Assembly: GCA_035555975.1 (NCBI GenBank)
Contig: DATMFV010000004.1
Location: 23,961 to 87,960, forward strand
DNA: 64,000 bases
Direction: 5' to 3'
From: DATMFV01 sp035555975
Lineage (GTDB): Bacteria > Verrucomicrobiota > Verrucomicrobiia > Chthoniobacterales > Chthoniobacteraceae
The translations under genes and the position numbers were made by a program. Each line of letters begins with the position of its first letter. The first letter of the stretch is position 1. The notes beneath the pieces are model-generated. The model worked only from the letters and a program-made list of their open reading frames with translations. It did not search any database and was not told the DNA's origin. This document shows, piece by piece, positions 8,834 to 17,577 of this stretch.

Positions 8834-9583
8834 CTACGGGTTCATCGCCGCGAGCATCTCGCGCACCGCCCGGTCGAGCCCGACAAAGATCGAGCGGGAG
8901 ACGATCGAGTGGCCGATGTTCAACTCGTGAAGGTGGGCGACTTCCCGCACCAGCGCGATATTGGTGTAGTTGATCCCGTGCCCGGCGTTGACGATCAACC
9001 CCCGTTCATGGGCATAGAGCGCCCCCCGGCGCACCCGCTCCAGTTGGCGGCCCTGCTCCTCGCCGGTGGCATTGGCAAAAGCGCCGGTATGGAGTTCCAC
9101 CACCTCGGCCCCGAGCCGGGCGGCGGTGTCGATCTGCCGCAGGTCGGGTTCGATGAAAAGGCTGACCCGGATGCCCGCCTTGCGCAAGCGCTCCACGGTC
9201 AGCGCGAGCGAGTCGTAATGTCCCACGGCGTCGAGCCCCCCCTCCGTCGTCACCTCCCGGCGGTTTTCGGGGACCAGGCAGACATCCTCCGGCTTGACCT
9301 GGAGCGCGATGTCGACGATCTCCCCCGTGTTGCCCATCTCCAGGTTGAGCTTCGTCTTTACCGATTCGCGCAGCGCGAAAACGTCGTCGTCGATGATGTG
9401 GCGACGATCGTACCGGAGATGGATCGTGATCCCTTCCGCCCCCGCAGCTTCACAGGCGGCGGCGGCGGCGATCACATCCGGCTCCCGGTTGGCGTAGGTG
9501 GCGCGGTCGCTGTAACGGGCCTGCCGCAAGGTGGCCACGTGGTCAATGTTGACCCCAAGGCGAAGAGGGTTCGATGCACTCAT
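8834..9583 (-). CDS. pdxJ: Pyridoxine 5'-phosphate synthase
   Basis: Condenses 1-deoxyxylulose 5-phosphate with 3-hydroxy-1-aminoacetone phosphate in the DXP-dependent vitamin B6 pathway. The 249 residues match the family. The N-terminus LRLGVNIDHVATLRQARY is diagnostic, and HLRYDRRHI, VCLVPENRREVTTEGGLD and NAGHGINYTN are further conserved blocks of this TIM barrel. It is flanked by purH (35 bp upstream) and acpS (13 bp downstream), all minus strand. Confidence 0.97.
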   Translation of the reverse strand: MSASNPLRLGVNIDHVATLRQARYSDRATYANREPDVIAAAAACEAAGAEGITIHLRYDRRHIIDDDVFALRESVKTKLNLEMGNTGEIVDIALQVKPEDVCLVPENRREVTTEGGLDAVGHYDSLALTVERLRKAGIRVSLFIEPDLRQIDTAARLGAEVVELHTGAFANATGEEQGRQLERVRRGALYAHERGLIVNAGHGINYTNIALVREVAHLHELNIGHSIVSRSIFVGLDRAVREMLAAMNP

Positions 9584-9618
9584 AGGAGATAAAACGCCCG
9601 GGGGGAAGGTGAAACGGG

Positions 9619-11142
9619 TTAATGTCGGAAATGGCGGACGCCGGTCATCACCATTGCCATTTTGCGTTCGTCGGCGGCGGCGATCACTTCCGGATCGCGC
9701 ACCGAGCCGCCCGGCTGGATCGCGGCGGTCGCCCCGGCTTCGGCGGCGGCGATCAACCCATCGGCAAACGGGAAGAAAGCGTCGCTTGCCACCACGCTCC
9801 CCTCCAGAGAGAGCCCGGCATCCTTCGCCTTCCAGATGGCGATGCGCGAAGCGTCAACGCGCGACATCTGCCCCGCGCCGATCCCGAGTGTGCGGTCCTT
9901 GCCCGCGTAGACAATCGCGTTGCTCTTGACATGCTTGACCACCCGCCAGCCGAAAAGCATCGCCTTCATCTCATCCGCGGTCGGCGGACGCCGGGTGATC
10001 ACCTTGTTTTCAATATCGCTCAAGTTCTCCCGGTCGCGGTCCTGCACCAGCAGCCCGCCGATAACGGAGCGGAGGTCGAGCGAGGTATCGGGCTTGTGCG
10101 CGAGCTTGCGCATGAGGCGAAGGTTCTTCTTTTTCTGGAGCAGCGCGCGGGCGTCCGGCTCGAAGTCGGGCGCGATGATCACTTCTGAGAAAATTTCGCT
10201 GATCGCCCGGGCGAGCGCTTCGGTCAACGGGCGGTTGCAGATGATGATGCCGCCAAACGGAGCCTGTTTGTCGGTCGCGAACGCCTTGTCCCACGCCGCC
10301 CGCAGGTCGTTGTCGCTGCCGACGCCGCACGGGTTGGTGTGCTTGAGGATCGCCACTGTCGGCTCGGAAAATTCGTCGATCAGTTCCGAAGCCGCCGTGA
10401 TGTCGAGAATGTTGTTAAAGGAGAGATCCTTCCCGTGCAGCTTCTGGAAGTAGTCGTCAAAATCGCCGTAAAGCGCGGCGTGCTGGTGCGGGTTTTCGCC
10501 GTAGCGGAGCCGTGCGGCGATCGGAAGCGAAACCGAAAAAGAGCAGGTGGTCTCCTGCTCCTTGTTGAGGTAGTTGGCGATCGCCCCGTCGTAGCGCGAG
10601 GTCGTGACAAAGACCTTGATCGCGAGCCGCTCGCGCAGCTTGAGCGTGGTGCGCCCTTCGTCGTTGCGAAGGCTTTCGAGCACGTCGGCGTAGTCCGCCG
10701 GATCGACCACCACCGTCACCGACCGGTAGTTCTTCGCCGCGCTCCGGAGCATGGAAGGGCCGCCGATGTCGATCTGTTCGATCGCCTCCTCCAGCGTCAC
10801 CCCCTCCTTGGCGATCGTCGCCTGGAACGGGTAGAGGTTGACGACGACGAGGTCGATCGGCTCGATCCCGTTCTCCTCCGCCTCGCGTTCGTGCCCCGGG
10901 TTGCCGCGCACGTAGAGCAGCCCGCCGTGGACCTTCGGGTGAAGGGTCTTGACCCGCCCGTCGAGAATCTCCGGCGAACCGGTGAAGCTGGAAATCTCCG
11001 TACAGGCGATCCCTTCGCTTTGCAGCAGTTTGGCCGTCCCCCCGGTGGAGATGATTTCGATTCCGAATGACACCAGTTCACGGACAAAATCGACCAGACC
11101 GGTCTTGTCGGAAACGGAGATTAAAGCGCGCTTGATCTTCAT
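9619..11142 (-). CDS. purH: Bifunctional AICAR formyltransferase/IMP cyclohydrolase
   Basis: Catalyses the last two steps of IMP synthesis. The 507 residues contain an N-terminal MGS-like cyclohydrolase domain (KRALISVSDKTGL, STGGTAKLL, VKTLHPKVHGGLL) and a C-terminal AICAR transformylase domain (LRYGENPHQHAALYG, LKHTNPCGVG, and SDAFFPFADG near the end). All landmarks are intact. The 372-bp region upstream of it contains dispersed hairpin repeats, so purH is probably separate from hflX. Confidence 0.97.
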   Translation of the reverse strand: MKIKRALISVSDKTGLVDFVRELVSFGIEIISTGGTAKLLQSEGIACTEISSFTGSPEILDGRVKTLHPKVHGGLLYVRGNPGHEREAEENGIEPIDLVVVNLYPFQATIAKEGVTLEEAIEQIDIGGPSMLRSAAKNYRSVTVVVDPADYADVLESLRNDEGRTTLKLRERLAIKVFVTTSRYDGAIANYLNKEQETTCSFSVSLPIAARLRYGENPHQHAALYGDFDDYFQKLHGKDLSFNNILDITAASELIDEFSEPTVAILKHTNPCGVGSDNDLRAAWDKAFATDKQAPFGGIIICNRPLTEALARAISEIFSEVIIAPDFEPDARALLQKKKNLRLMRKLAHKPDTSLDLRSVIGGLLVQDRDRENLSDIENKVITRRPPTADEMKAMLFGWRVVKHVKSNAIVYAGKDRTLGIGAGQMSRVDASRIAIWKAKDAGLSLEGSVVASDAFFPFADGLIAAAEAGATAAIQPGGSVRDPEVIAAADERKMAMVMTGVRHFRH

Positions 11143-11259
11143 GGGCTTGGTAAAAAGTCGAAAGAGGTTTCCTTCCCCCCTTTTAGAGGGAAAACCTCCC
11201 GGAAAGGGTTGAGCTTAGAGAAAAAACCCGAGCCGGGTCAATCCTGCTCGAAAGGGAAA

Positions 11260-11330
11260 GGGATTGCGACCCTTCAGGCCGCAGGATGGGATGCCATTCC
11301 TACCCAGGGCGTTGCCCTGGGCTGAGGAAT
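11260..11330 (-). repeat. Dispersed 71-bp repeat, copy A
   Basis: Two conserved modules separated by a 17-bp variable linker. Module 1 (11260-11284) reads as the reverse of CTGCGGCCTGAAGGGTCGCA followed by ATCCC. Module 2 (11302-11330) on the minus strand is ATTCCTCAG, then an 8-bp stem CCCAGGGC, loop AAC, stem GCCCTGGG, then T. The same arrangement with the same 17-bp linker length occurs at 38970-39040 on the plus strand. Module 1 matches at 24 of 25 bases; the two differences in module 2 pair with each other. Confidence 0.8.
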
Positions 11331-11440
11331 GGTCGGCCCTTTGGGCCTTTTAAGACGTGTGATGTCCAAGCGAAAAATGGGTAACCACGTCCCAATGGAT
11401 ACGGGTACGATACCCCATCTCTTCGTGCCAACGGCCCGAA

Positions 11441-11469
11441 ATTCCTCAGCCCGGCCCACCGGGCCGGGT
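11441..11469 (+). repeat. Dispersed hairpin repeat, copy C
   Basis: ATTCCTCAG followed by CCCGGCCC, loop ACC, GGGCCGGG and T. It has the same 9-base flank, 8-bp stem and 3-nt loop as copies A and B, but the stem sequence differs while remaining perfectly paired. Confidence 0.75.
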
Positions 11470-11514
11470 ACGAGGTGGACCCAAACCCGCACCCCAACGG
11501 GGGGCGATACTCCC

Positions 11515-12813
11515 CTACGGCATCGACCCCGTCTCGTGCGGAAGGACCAGGAACGGCTCCAGCGCCGGGACCGAACGGCCTGCGATCGAGGCGACGACGT
11601 GCGCCACCTCGTCCTCGTACTCGAGCGAAAGGATGTTCCCCTCGCGGTGGAGCCGGGCGACGAGGTCGCTCCTCTGCGGCGGGATGCGGAGTTCCACCGT
11701 CCGGAGCCCGTCCGCGACAAAATCGCCAATCCGGCCGATCAATTCCTCCAGCCCCTCGCCGGTATGAAGCGAGACAAAGACCGCGTCGGGAAAATGCCTC
11801 TTGAGATCGACCAGCACGGAAGGGTCTTCCACCTTGTCGATCTTGTTGAAGACCACGAGCATCCGGCGCGTGTCGGCATCGAGATCGCCGAGCACCTTCA
11901 TCGTCGTGTTATAAAACTCGACCACCCTCGGTTCGGAGGCGTCGAGCACATGGATCAGGAAATCCGAGAGCGCCGCCTCCTCCAGCGTGGCGTTGAACGA
12001 CTCGATCAACTCGTGCGGCAGGCGACGGACAAACCCGACCGTATCGGTCAAAAGCAACGGCTGTTTGTTGGGCAGGGCGACGCGGCGGGTCGTCGTGTCG
12101 AGCGTGGCGAAAAGCTTGTTTTCCACCAGCACCTCCGCCCCGGTCAACCGCCGGAGCATCGACGACTTGCCGACGTTGGTGTAGCCGACGATCGCGGCGT
12201 TGGGCACCGGCGTCCGCTTGCGGTCCTTGCGCTGGGTGGCGCGGGAACGGCGCACTTCGACCAGTTCCTTCTTGAGCCGGTCGATCTGCCCGCGGATCTT
12301 CCGCTTATCCTGTTCGAGCTGCGATTCCCCCTCCCCCTTGCTGCCGATCCCCCCGCCCTGCTGGCCGAGGTGGGTCCAGGCACGGACCAGGCGCGGGAGC
12401 GAATACTCCATCTTTGCCACATCGACCTGCAAACGGGCCTCGCGCGTCTTGGCGCGCGCCGCGAAGATGTCGAGGATCACCTCGTGCCGGTCGAGCACCG
12501 TCACCCCGGTCAGTTTTTCCCAGTTGCGCTGCTGCGCGGGGGTCAGTTCATTGTCGAAAATAATGGCGTCGCCGGAGAGTTCCTTGACGCGGTCGGCGAG
12601 TTCCTGCGCTTTCCCGGTCCCGACCAAATAACGGGCGTGGCATTCGCGGTGATGCACCAGGCAACGGTCAACGACCGGAATGCCGAGCGTGTCGACCAGT
12701 TCCTCCAGTTCCTCCAGCAGGCTCTGCGCATCGGCCTGGCTGGCGTGCGACGTGTAGGCCCCGACCAGCACGGCCCGCTCTACGATTTTTTCCCGCTCGG
12801 TGATTTCAAACAT
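11515..12813 (-). CDS. hflX: GTPase HflX
   Basis: Ribosome-binding GTPase implicated in rescuing stalled or stress-damaged ribosomes. The 432 residues contain the HflX glycine-rich segment LGQQGGGIGSKGEGESQLE (around residue 148-166). The G domain follows: G1 in VGYTNVGKSSML, G3 in LTDTVGFVRRLPH and G4 in VFNKIDKV. The usual HflX N-terminal region (YLVGTGKAQELAD) is intact. It starts 29 bp downstream of the ptsI stop on the same strand and is probably the last gene of the kdsA-ptsI unit or linked to it. Confidence 0.96.
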   Translation of the reverse strand: MFEITEREKIVERAVLVGAYTSHASQADAQSLLEELEELVDTLGIPVVDRCLVHHRECHARYLVGTGKAQELADRVKELSGDAIIFDNELTPAQQRNWEKLTGVTVLDRHEVILDIFAARAKTREARLQVDVAKMEYSLPRLVRAWTHLGQQGGGIGSKGEGESQLEQDKRKIRGQIDRLKKELVEVRRSRATQRKDRKRTPVPNAAIVGYTNVGKSSMLRRLTGAEVLVENKLFATLDTTTRRVALPNKQPLLLTDTVGFVRRLPHELIESFNATLEEAALSDFLIHVLDASEPRVVEFYNTTMKVLGDLDADTRRMLVVFNKIDKVEDPSVLVDLKRHFPDAVFVSLHTGEGLEELIGRIGDFVADGLRTVELRIPPQRSDLVARLHREGNILSLEYEDEVAHVVASIAGRSVPALEPFLVLPHETGSMP

Positions 12814-12842
12814 TCGCTTTCAACGTACCACGCCGCGCCGCG

Positions 12843-14639
12843 TCACGCCAGCAACTCGGGGTAATAAGTCCGGGCGACTTCCTCGCACTTTTCCATGATC
12901 GAGGCGGCACAATCCATGTTTTTGACTTCGTCGACCAGTTGCAGGCAGACGCCGACATCAAGGCTCTGCACCGCCCGCTTCACGCGCGGCACCAGCGCCG
13001 CGCCGGTGCTCAGTTCATCGACCCCCAGACCGACCAGCAGCGGCGTCAGCGCAATTTCGCCCGCCATTTCCCCGCAGACCCCGACCCAGAGGTTGTGCGC
13101 GTGCGCGGCATTGACGACCATCTTGATCAGCCGGATGATCGCCGGGTGGGTCGGCTCGTAAAGGTGGGCGATCCGTTCGTTGACCCGGTCGACGGCGATC
13201 GTGTACTGGATCAGGTCGTTGGTGCCGATGGAAAAGAAATCAACCTCGCGCGCCAGCAGGTCGGCCACGAGCGCGGCGCTCGGCACTTCGATCATCGCGC
13301 CGACTTCCATCGATTCGTTGAACGCAATCCCCTTGTCGCGCAACTCCTGCCGGCATTCTTCGAGCACGGCGTTGGCCCGGCGGAGTTCGTCGACGCCGGA
13401 AATCATCGGGTACATCAGCCTCACGTTGCCCGAAACCGAAGCGCGCAGGATCGCCCGCAACTGGGTCTTGAACACGTCTATCTGCTCCAGGCAGAAGCGG
13501 ATCGCCCGCCAGCCGAGGAACGGGTTCAACTCCGAGGGGAGTTGCAGCGTGCTCATGAACTTGTCGCCGCCCAGGTCGAGCGTCCGGATGATCACCGACT
13601 GGCTGCCCATCTCCCGGGAGACGTTGCAATAATTCTCGTACTGCTCCTCTTCGTTGGGGAGTTCCTCCTTGTTGAGGTAGAAAAACTCGGTCCGGTAGAG
13701 GCCGATCCCCTCCGCGCCGCTCTGCTTGACCATCTCGATGTCGTCGGACGACTCGATGTTGGCCGAAAGGGTGATGTGCCGCCCGTCGAGCGTGGTCGAA
13801 GGCGTCTCGCGCAGTTCGATCAGTTTCTCCTCGACCGCCGTCTTCTGCTCTTCGAGTTCGCCGTATTCCCAGAGCGTCTCGTCGGTCGGGTTGACGATGA
13901 GATAACCGTTGTAGCCGTCGAGGAGGACATGGTCGCCGGTTTCGATCGCGTCGCTGACATTCTGCAACGCCACGACGGCGGGAATGTTGAGCGAACGGGC
14001 CATGATCGCGGTATGCGAGGTCCGGCTCCCGGCATCGGTGGCAAACCCCTTGACCAGTTGGCGGTTGAGCTGCGCGGTGTCCGAGGGGGTGAGGTTGTGC
14101 GAAACGAGGATGTGCGGCGTGTCGACCTCGGAAAGGTTGCGCCCGCTGGTGCCGACGAGATTGTGGATGACCCGGCGGGTCACGTCGTTGATGTCGAGCG
14201 CCCGTTCGCGGAGGTACGGGTCGTCGATCTCGCTCAACGTCTTCGAATAACGGCTGGCGACTTCGGAGAAAACCGACTCAATATTCCAGAGGTCGCGCTT
14301 GAGCGTGCGCAGGACTTCGTCGATCAGCGTGCGGTCTTCCACCACCAGGAGGTGGGCGTCAAAGATCCCGGCATCCTTCGCGCCGATCGCTTCGGCGATC
14401 CGCTGCTGCATCTCGAGGATCTGCGAGCGGGTCTGGATGAGCGCGGTTTCGAAGCGGGAGACTTCCGCGGCGACATCGCCTTCGGTGATGCGGCGCCTGG
14501 GCGGTTCCTCGTCGTCGGGCCGGAGGGCAAAAACCTCCCCCCGGGCGATGCCGGGGGAAACCCCCACGCCGTGGTAACGGCGCTCGGCTCGTTCAGGTCG
14601 CTCGGGCCGTTGGGGCCTCGGTTCGCTCGACTCACCCAT
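12843..14639 (-). CDS. ptsI: PTS enzyme I (phosphoenolpyruvate-protein phosphotransferase)
   Basis: Autophosphorylates from PEP and passes the phosphate to HPr. The 598-residue protein has the active-site His near residue 209 in DAGSRTSHTAIMAR. The PEP-binding TIM barrel contains GIGLYRTEFFYL, SIGTNDLIQYT and GVCGEMAGE. An unusual 20-residue Pro/Arg/Glu-rich N-terminal extension precedes the YHGVGVSPGIARG core. It lies 150 bp downstream of the HPr gene. No enzyme II gene is visible in the window, so a regulatory rather than transport role is likely. Confidence 0.96.
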   Translation of the reverse strand: MGESSEPRPQRPERPERAERRYHGVGVSPGIARGEVFALRPDDEEPPRRRITEGDVAAEVSRFETALIQTRSQILEMQQRIAEAIGAKDAGIFDAHLLVVEDRTLIDEVLRTLKRDLWNIESVFSEVASRYSKTLSEIDDPYLRERALDINDVTRRVIHNLVGTSGRNLSEVDTPHILVSHNLTPSDTAQLNRQLVKGFATDAGSRTSHTAIMARSLNIPAVVALQNVSDAIETGDHVLLDGYNGYLIVNPTDETLWEYGELEEQKTAVEEKLIELRETPSTTLDGRHITLSANIESSDDIEMVKQSGAEGIGLYRTEFFYLNKEELPNEEEQYENYCNVSREMGSQSVIIRTLDLGGDKFMSTLQLPSELNPFLGWRAIRFCLEQIDVFKTQLRAILRASVSGNVRLMYPMISGVDELRRANAVLEECRQELRDKGIAFNESMEVGAMIEVPSAALVADLLAREVDFFSIGTNDLIQYTIAVDRVNERIAHLYEPTHPAIIRLIKMVVNAAHAHNLWVGVCGEMAGEIALTPLLVGLGVDELSTGAALVPRVKRAVQSLDVGVCLQLVDEVKNMDCAASIMEKCEEVARTYYPELLA

Positions 14640-14789
14640 TACCGTAGGCTTTCGACAGGGGGGCGCAGACCCCGGGGCGTTATTGCCCGGACTCTCTCCC
14701 GATTTGGTTTGGTTGGCGGAGTGACCATGCAGCGGTGCTCTCGCATCGACGCCTTCTTCCCTTAAAAAGCCCCTTTGCGGAGAGGTTTT

Positions 14790-15098
14790 TTAATCCTCGT
14801 CGAAATGTCGCGCCACAAGCGCTTCGATCTCGACCAGCGCCTTCTCGGCATCCGGCCCCTCGCAAGTCACCAGCAGTTTCGATCCCTGCCCGGCGGCGAG
14901 CATCATCAGGCCCATAATGCTCTTGCCGTTGACTTGTTCACCATCCTTTTCAACCCAGACATCCGACCTGAAACGGCTGCAAATCTTCACAAACATCGCC
15001 GAAGGGCGGGCGTGAAGACCGAGACGATTGAGGATCGTGATCTCCTTGCTGAATTTCTTCTCCTGACTACTGGTAGTTCTGCGGCTTAAGAGGCCCAT
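14790..15098 (-). CDS. ptsH: Phosphocarrier protein HPr
   Basis: Small phosphocarrier of 102 residues with a 14-residue N-terminal extension relative to standard HPr. The phosphorylatable His is residue 29 in LNRLGLHARPSA. The HprK-target Ser is residue 60 in VNGKSIMGLMML. The 31-residue spacing matches canonical His15/Ser46, so both phosphorylation sites are retained. It overlaps the hprK stop codon (TAATG), meaning the kinase and its substrate are translationally coupled. This gives a complete HprK-HPr-enzyme I chain. Confidence 0.96.
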   Translation of the reverse strand: MGLLSRRTTSSQEKKFSKEITILNRLGLHARPSAMFVKICSRFRSDVWVEKDGEQVNGKSIMGLMMLAAGQGSKLLVTCEGPDAEKALVEIEALVARHFDED

Positions 15099-16051
15099 TA
15101 TGGTTGTTTCTGCATTAAATTCAAAAGACGTTCGTTAAATTCCAAGGCGCTGTTTCGCCCCATGCCTTTGAGCTTCTGATCCAGAGCCGCGACCTCCACG
15201 AGGCGCGCCAGATCCCGACCCGTCCGCACAGGAATGGTAATATGGGGAACCGGAATGTCCAATATTTCGTAGAACTCCTGTTCCAACCCTATCCTATCCA
15301 CCTCTTCAAGCTCTTGCCAATCTTTTAATGTCACGATCAGATCGAGCTGTTTCTCGAAACGGATGGCCCCGATGCCAAAAATCGAGGTGACGTTGATGAT
15401 CCCGAGCCCCCTGACCTCCATATGGTGCCGGGTCAACTCGGGGGAGGTCGCCATCAGGCGGCGGCCTTCGATCACCCGCAGGCGGGTCACATCGTCGCTC
15501 ACCAGCGAGTGCCCCCGCTCGATGAGACCGAGGACGCACTCGCTCTTGCCGATGCCACTCGACCCCCGTACCATCGTGCCAACGCCGAGGATGTCAACCA
15601 TGCTCCCGTGTTCGGTCCGGTTGGGGGCGAAGTCGTTTTCCAGCGCGAGCGTCGCCGCGTTGATGAAGTGCATCGTCACCAGCGGCGTGCGGAACACCGA
15701 GACGCCGACCGCCTCCGCCTCCTCCAGCAGCGGCTGCGGAGGCCGGGCCGAACGGGAAAGGACCAGGCACGGCACGCGGCGGGTCACCAGCGCGCGGACG
15801 CGGCGGCGGACTTCGAGCGCGGGGAGGCTTTTGAGGAACGCCAGCTCCGCGCTGCCGAGCACCTGAATCCGTTTATCGGCAAAAAACTGAAAAAAACCGG
15901 TCAGCGCCAGCCCGGGCCGGTTGATCGTCGGCTCCTTGATGCGTCGCCTGAACCCGGCGTCGGAGCTGGCCAGCGTCAGGCTCAAGGCCGCGCCGTGCCG
16001 TTCATAAAACTCGCCCACGCTCACCGCCGGGTACTTCAGACGTGTCTTCAA
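15098..16051 (-). CDS. hprK: HPr kinase/phosphorylase
   Basis: Phosphorylates and dephosphorylates HPr on the regulatory Ser. The P-loop is GSSGIGKSE (about residues 163-171 in this numbering) and the HprK signature EVRGLGIINVTSIFG follows. The start is uncertain. The frame opens at a GTG at 16192, but that adds 47 low-complexity residues spanning a 10-bp-stem hairpin. Family alignment favours starting just before KYPAVSVGEFYERHG, hence the TTG at 16051 (317 residues). Neither start has a strong ribosome binding site. It lies between hpf and ptsH. Confidence 0.9.
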   Translation of the reverse strand: MKTRLKYPAVSVGEFYERHGAALSLTLASSDAGFRRRIKEPTINRPGLALTGFFQFFADKRIQVLGSAELAFLKSLPALEVRRRVRALVTRRVPCLVLSRSARPPQPLLEEAEAVGVSVFRTPLVTMHFINAATLALENDFAPNRTEHGSMVDILGVGTMVRGSSGIGKSECVLGLIERGHSLVSDDVTRLRVIEGRRLMATSPELTRHHMEVRGLGIINVTSIFGIGAIRFEKQLDLIVTLKDWQELEEVDRIGLEQEFYEILDIPVPHITIPVRTGRDLARLVEVAALDQKLKGMGRNSALEFNERLLNLMQKQP

Positions 16052-16141
16052 AGGTTCAGAAAAAAGAAAAATCGAGGAACCAAAAGCTCCCCTCCTTTTT
16101 GGAATGGCAGGGGAGCCTGACCAAAAACCTTTCCCGGATCG

Positions 16142-16172
16142 GGCGGTTCTCCTGAAACTCCTGAGAACCGCC
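16142..16172 (-). other. Perfect 10-bp-stem hairpin between hpf and hprK
   Basis: GGCGGTTCTC (16142-16151) pairs exactly with GAGAACCGCC (16163-16172) around an 11-nt loop. It sits 28 bases after the hpf stop. No T-run follows directly on the minus strand, so it is more likely an attenuating or stabilising hairpin that uncouples hpf from hprK than a full terminator. It supports starting hprK downstream of it. Confidence 0.55.
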
Positions 16173-16199
16173 GTTTTCCGGGAATTTGTCACCCAACGG

Positions 16200-16778
16200 T
16201 CACGAGAAGACCGGCTCGATCACACCAACGCCGTTGTCCTTGCGGCGGTAGACGACATTGATCCTGTCGTTCTTCGCGTTGTGGAAGACCACGAACTGCC
16301 GGTTGGACATCTCAAGCTGGAGGATCGCCTCGTCGACATACATCGGCTTGACCGGGTATTTCTCGGTCTGCACGACGCTCGGCTCGGCGTCGAGATCGGC
16401 CAGGTCGAGCCCGTCGAGGCTGAAGACCTGCTCCTCGACATGCCGCACCTCGCCCTTGCGCGGGCGGTGCTGGCGCATGATCCGGGTCTTGTACTTGCGC
16501 ATCCGGCGCGCGATCTTGTCCATCACCTGGTCAATCGAGGCATACATGTCGGTCGTTTCCGCCGAGGCTTCGATCGAAATGTGATTGGCGCAAAGGAGGA
16601 GTACTTCCGCAGAATGTCGGTATTTCTGAACGTCGAGGACCACTTGCGCCTCAATGATGCGGGGGTAATCGAGGTGCAGCCCTTCCACCTTCTTGATCGC
16701 GTAGGCTTTCATCGGTTCCGAAACGCTGACGTGACGGCCGGTGACTTGGATGGGCAGGTTTACGTTGGCAACTTGCAT
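16200..16778 (-). CDS. hpf: Ribosome hibernation promoting factor, long form
   Basis: Binds idle 70S ribosomes and promotes dimerisation. The 192 residues show the two-domain long form. The N-terminal ribosome-binding domain includes QVTGRHVSVSEPMKAYA. The C-terminal dimerisation domain includes KYPVKPMYVDEAILQLEMS and FVVFHNAKNDRINVVYRRKD. Long HPF normally forms 100S dimers without a separate RMF. Translation should be strong: AAAGGAGG lies 9 bases upstream of the ATG (16788-16795). It sits 28 bp after lptB, as in the proteobacterial lpt-rpoN-hpf cluster but without rpoN. Confidence 0.95.
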   Translation of the reverse strand: MQVANVNLPIQVTGRHVSVSEPMKAYAIKKVEGLHLDYPRIIEAQVVLDVQKYRHSAEVLLLCANHISIEASAETTDMYASIDQVMDKIARRMRKYKTRIMRQHRPRKGEVRHVEEQVFSLDGLDLADLDAEPSVVQTEKYPVKPMYVDEAILQLEMSNRQFVVFHNAKNDRINVVYRRKDNGVGVIEPVFS

Positions 16779-16806
16779 GCTTTGTTTCCTCCTTTGGGTT
16801 TGGTGT

Positions 16807-17577
16807 TTACATCTGGAAGCGTTCCCCCAGATAAAGTTGTCGGCTGACCGGGTCGTGAATCAGGAAATCCTTGGTCCCCTCCCGTTCGATGCGTCCTTCA
16901 AAGACAAGATACGCCCGATCGACGATGGAGAGCGTCTCGCGGACGTTATGGTCGGTGATCAAAATCGCCAGCCCCTCCTTGCGCAGATCGGAGATGATCT
17001 GCTGCACGTCGGAGACGGCGATCGGGTCGACGCCGCTGAACGGTTCGTCGAGCATCAGGAGGCTCGGGTTGCTCACCAGCGAGCGGGCGATGGTCAGACG
17101 CCGTTTTTCCCCGCCGCTCAAGGTCAGCGCCTGCTGGCGGGCGACGTGCGTGATGCCGAACTGCTCGAGCAACTGGTCGCACCGTTCGCGGCGCGCCTTC
17201 CGGCCGAGAGAGGTGGTTTCAAGGATCGCCATGATGTTCTCCTCCACGGTCAGCTTGCGGAAGATCGACTCCTCCTGCGGAAGGTAGCCCATCCCCGCGC
17301 GCGCGCGGCGATACATCGGGTACTGGGTCATGTCTTCCCCCTTGAAGACCACCCGTCCGGAATTGGGCCGGACGAGGCCGACGACCATATAAAAAGTCGT
17401 CGTCTTGCCGGCGCCGTTCGGACCCAGAACCCCGACGATTTCGCCGGGGCGGATGTTGATGTCCACCCCGTTGACCACGGCACGTTTACCATACACCTTA
17501 ACCAGCTTCTCTGTAAAGAGAATTGGCTCGGTGGCCTGGGCGGTTTCGCTCTTTTGGGGGGCCAGCGCCTGCTTCAC
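16807..17577 (-). CDS. lptB: LPS export ABC transporter ATP-binding protein LptB
   Basis: Cytoplasmic ATPase that powers LPS extraction from the inner membrane with LptF/G (not in this window). The 256 residues include Walker A LGPNGAGKTTTFY, the LptB signature LSGGEKRRLTIARSL and Walker B LLMLDEPFSGVDPIAV. There is an extra N-terminal tail of about 17 residues before the core begins at EPILFTEKLVKVYGK. The start overlaps the lptA stop (ATGA), indicating coupling. Confidence 0.95.
   Translation of the reverse strand: MKQALAPQKSETAQATEPILFTEKLVKVYGKRAVVNGVDINIRPGEIVGVLGPNGAGKTTTFYMVVGLVRPNSGRVVFKGEDMTQYPMYRRARAGMGYLPQEESIFRKLTVEENIMAILETTSLGRKARRERCDQLLEQFGITHVARQQALTLSGGEKRRLTIARSLVSNPSLLMLDEPFSGVDPIAVSDVQQIISDLRKEGLAILITDHNVRETLSIVDRAYLVFEGRIEREGTKDFLIHDPVSRQLYLGERFQM

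Larger units (their letters stand above)
11143..11514. other. Repeat-bearing intergenic region between hflX and purH
   Basis: About 370 bases without a supportable gene. It contains one 71-bp repeat unit (11260-11330), a second hairpin of the same family (11441-11469) and a GGCCC-TTT-GGGCC hairpin (11336-11348). A 65-residue frame reading through it on the minus strand is simply the repeat in translation and I do not call it a gene. The purH promoter should lie in 11143-11250, but no clear -35/-10 pair was identified. Confidence 0.6.

Noticed and set aside
11300..11497. Small frame on the minus strand between purH and hflX
   Set aside because: It is the dispersed repeat read as protein; no ribosome binding site or family similarity.
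12939..14765. 608-codon open frame on the plus strand opposite ptsI
   Set aside because: Mirror frame caused by GC-rich codon usage; ptsI on the other strand has intact family motifs and this frame has none.
16052..16192. N-terminal 47 residues of the longest hprK frame
   Set aside because: They span a strong hairpin, lack similarity to HprK, and family alignment starts just after 16051.
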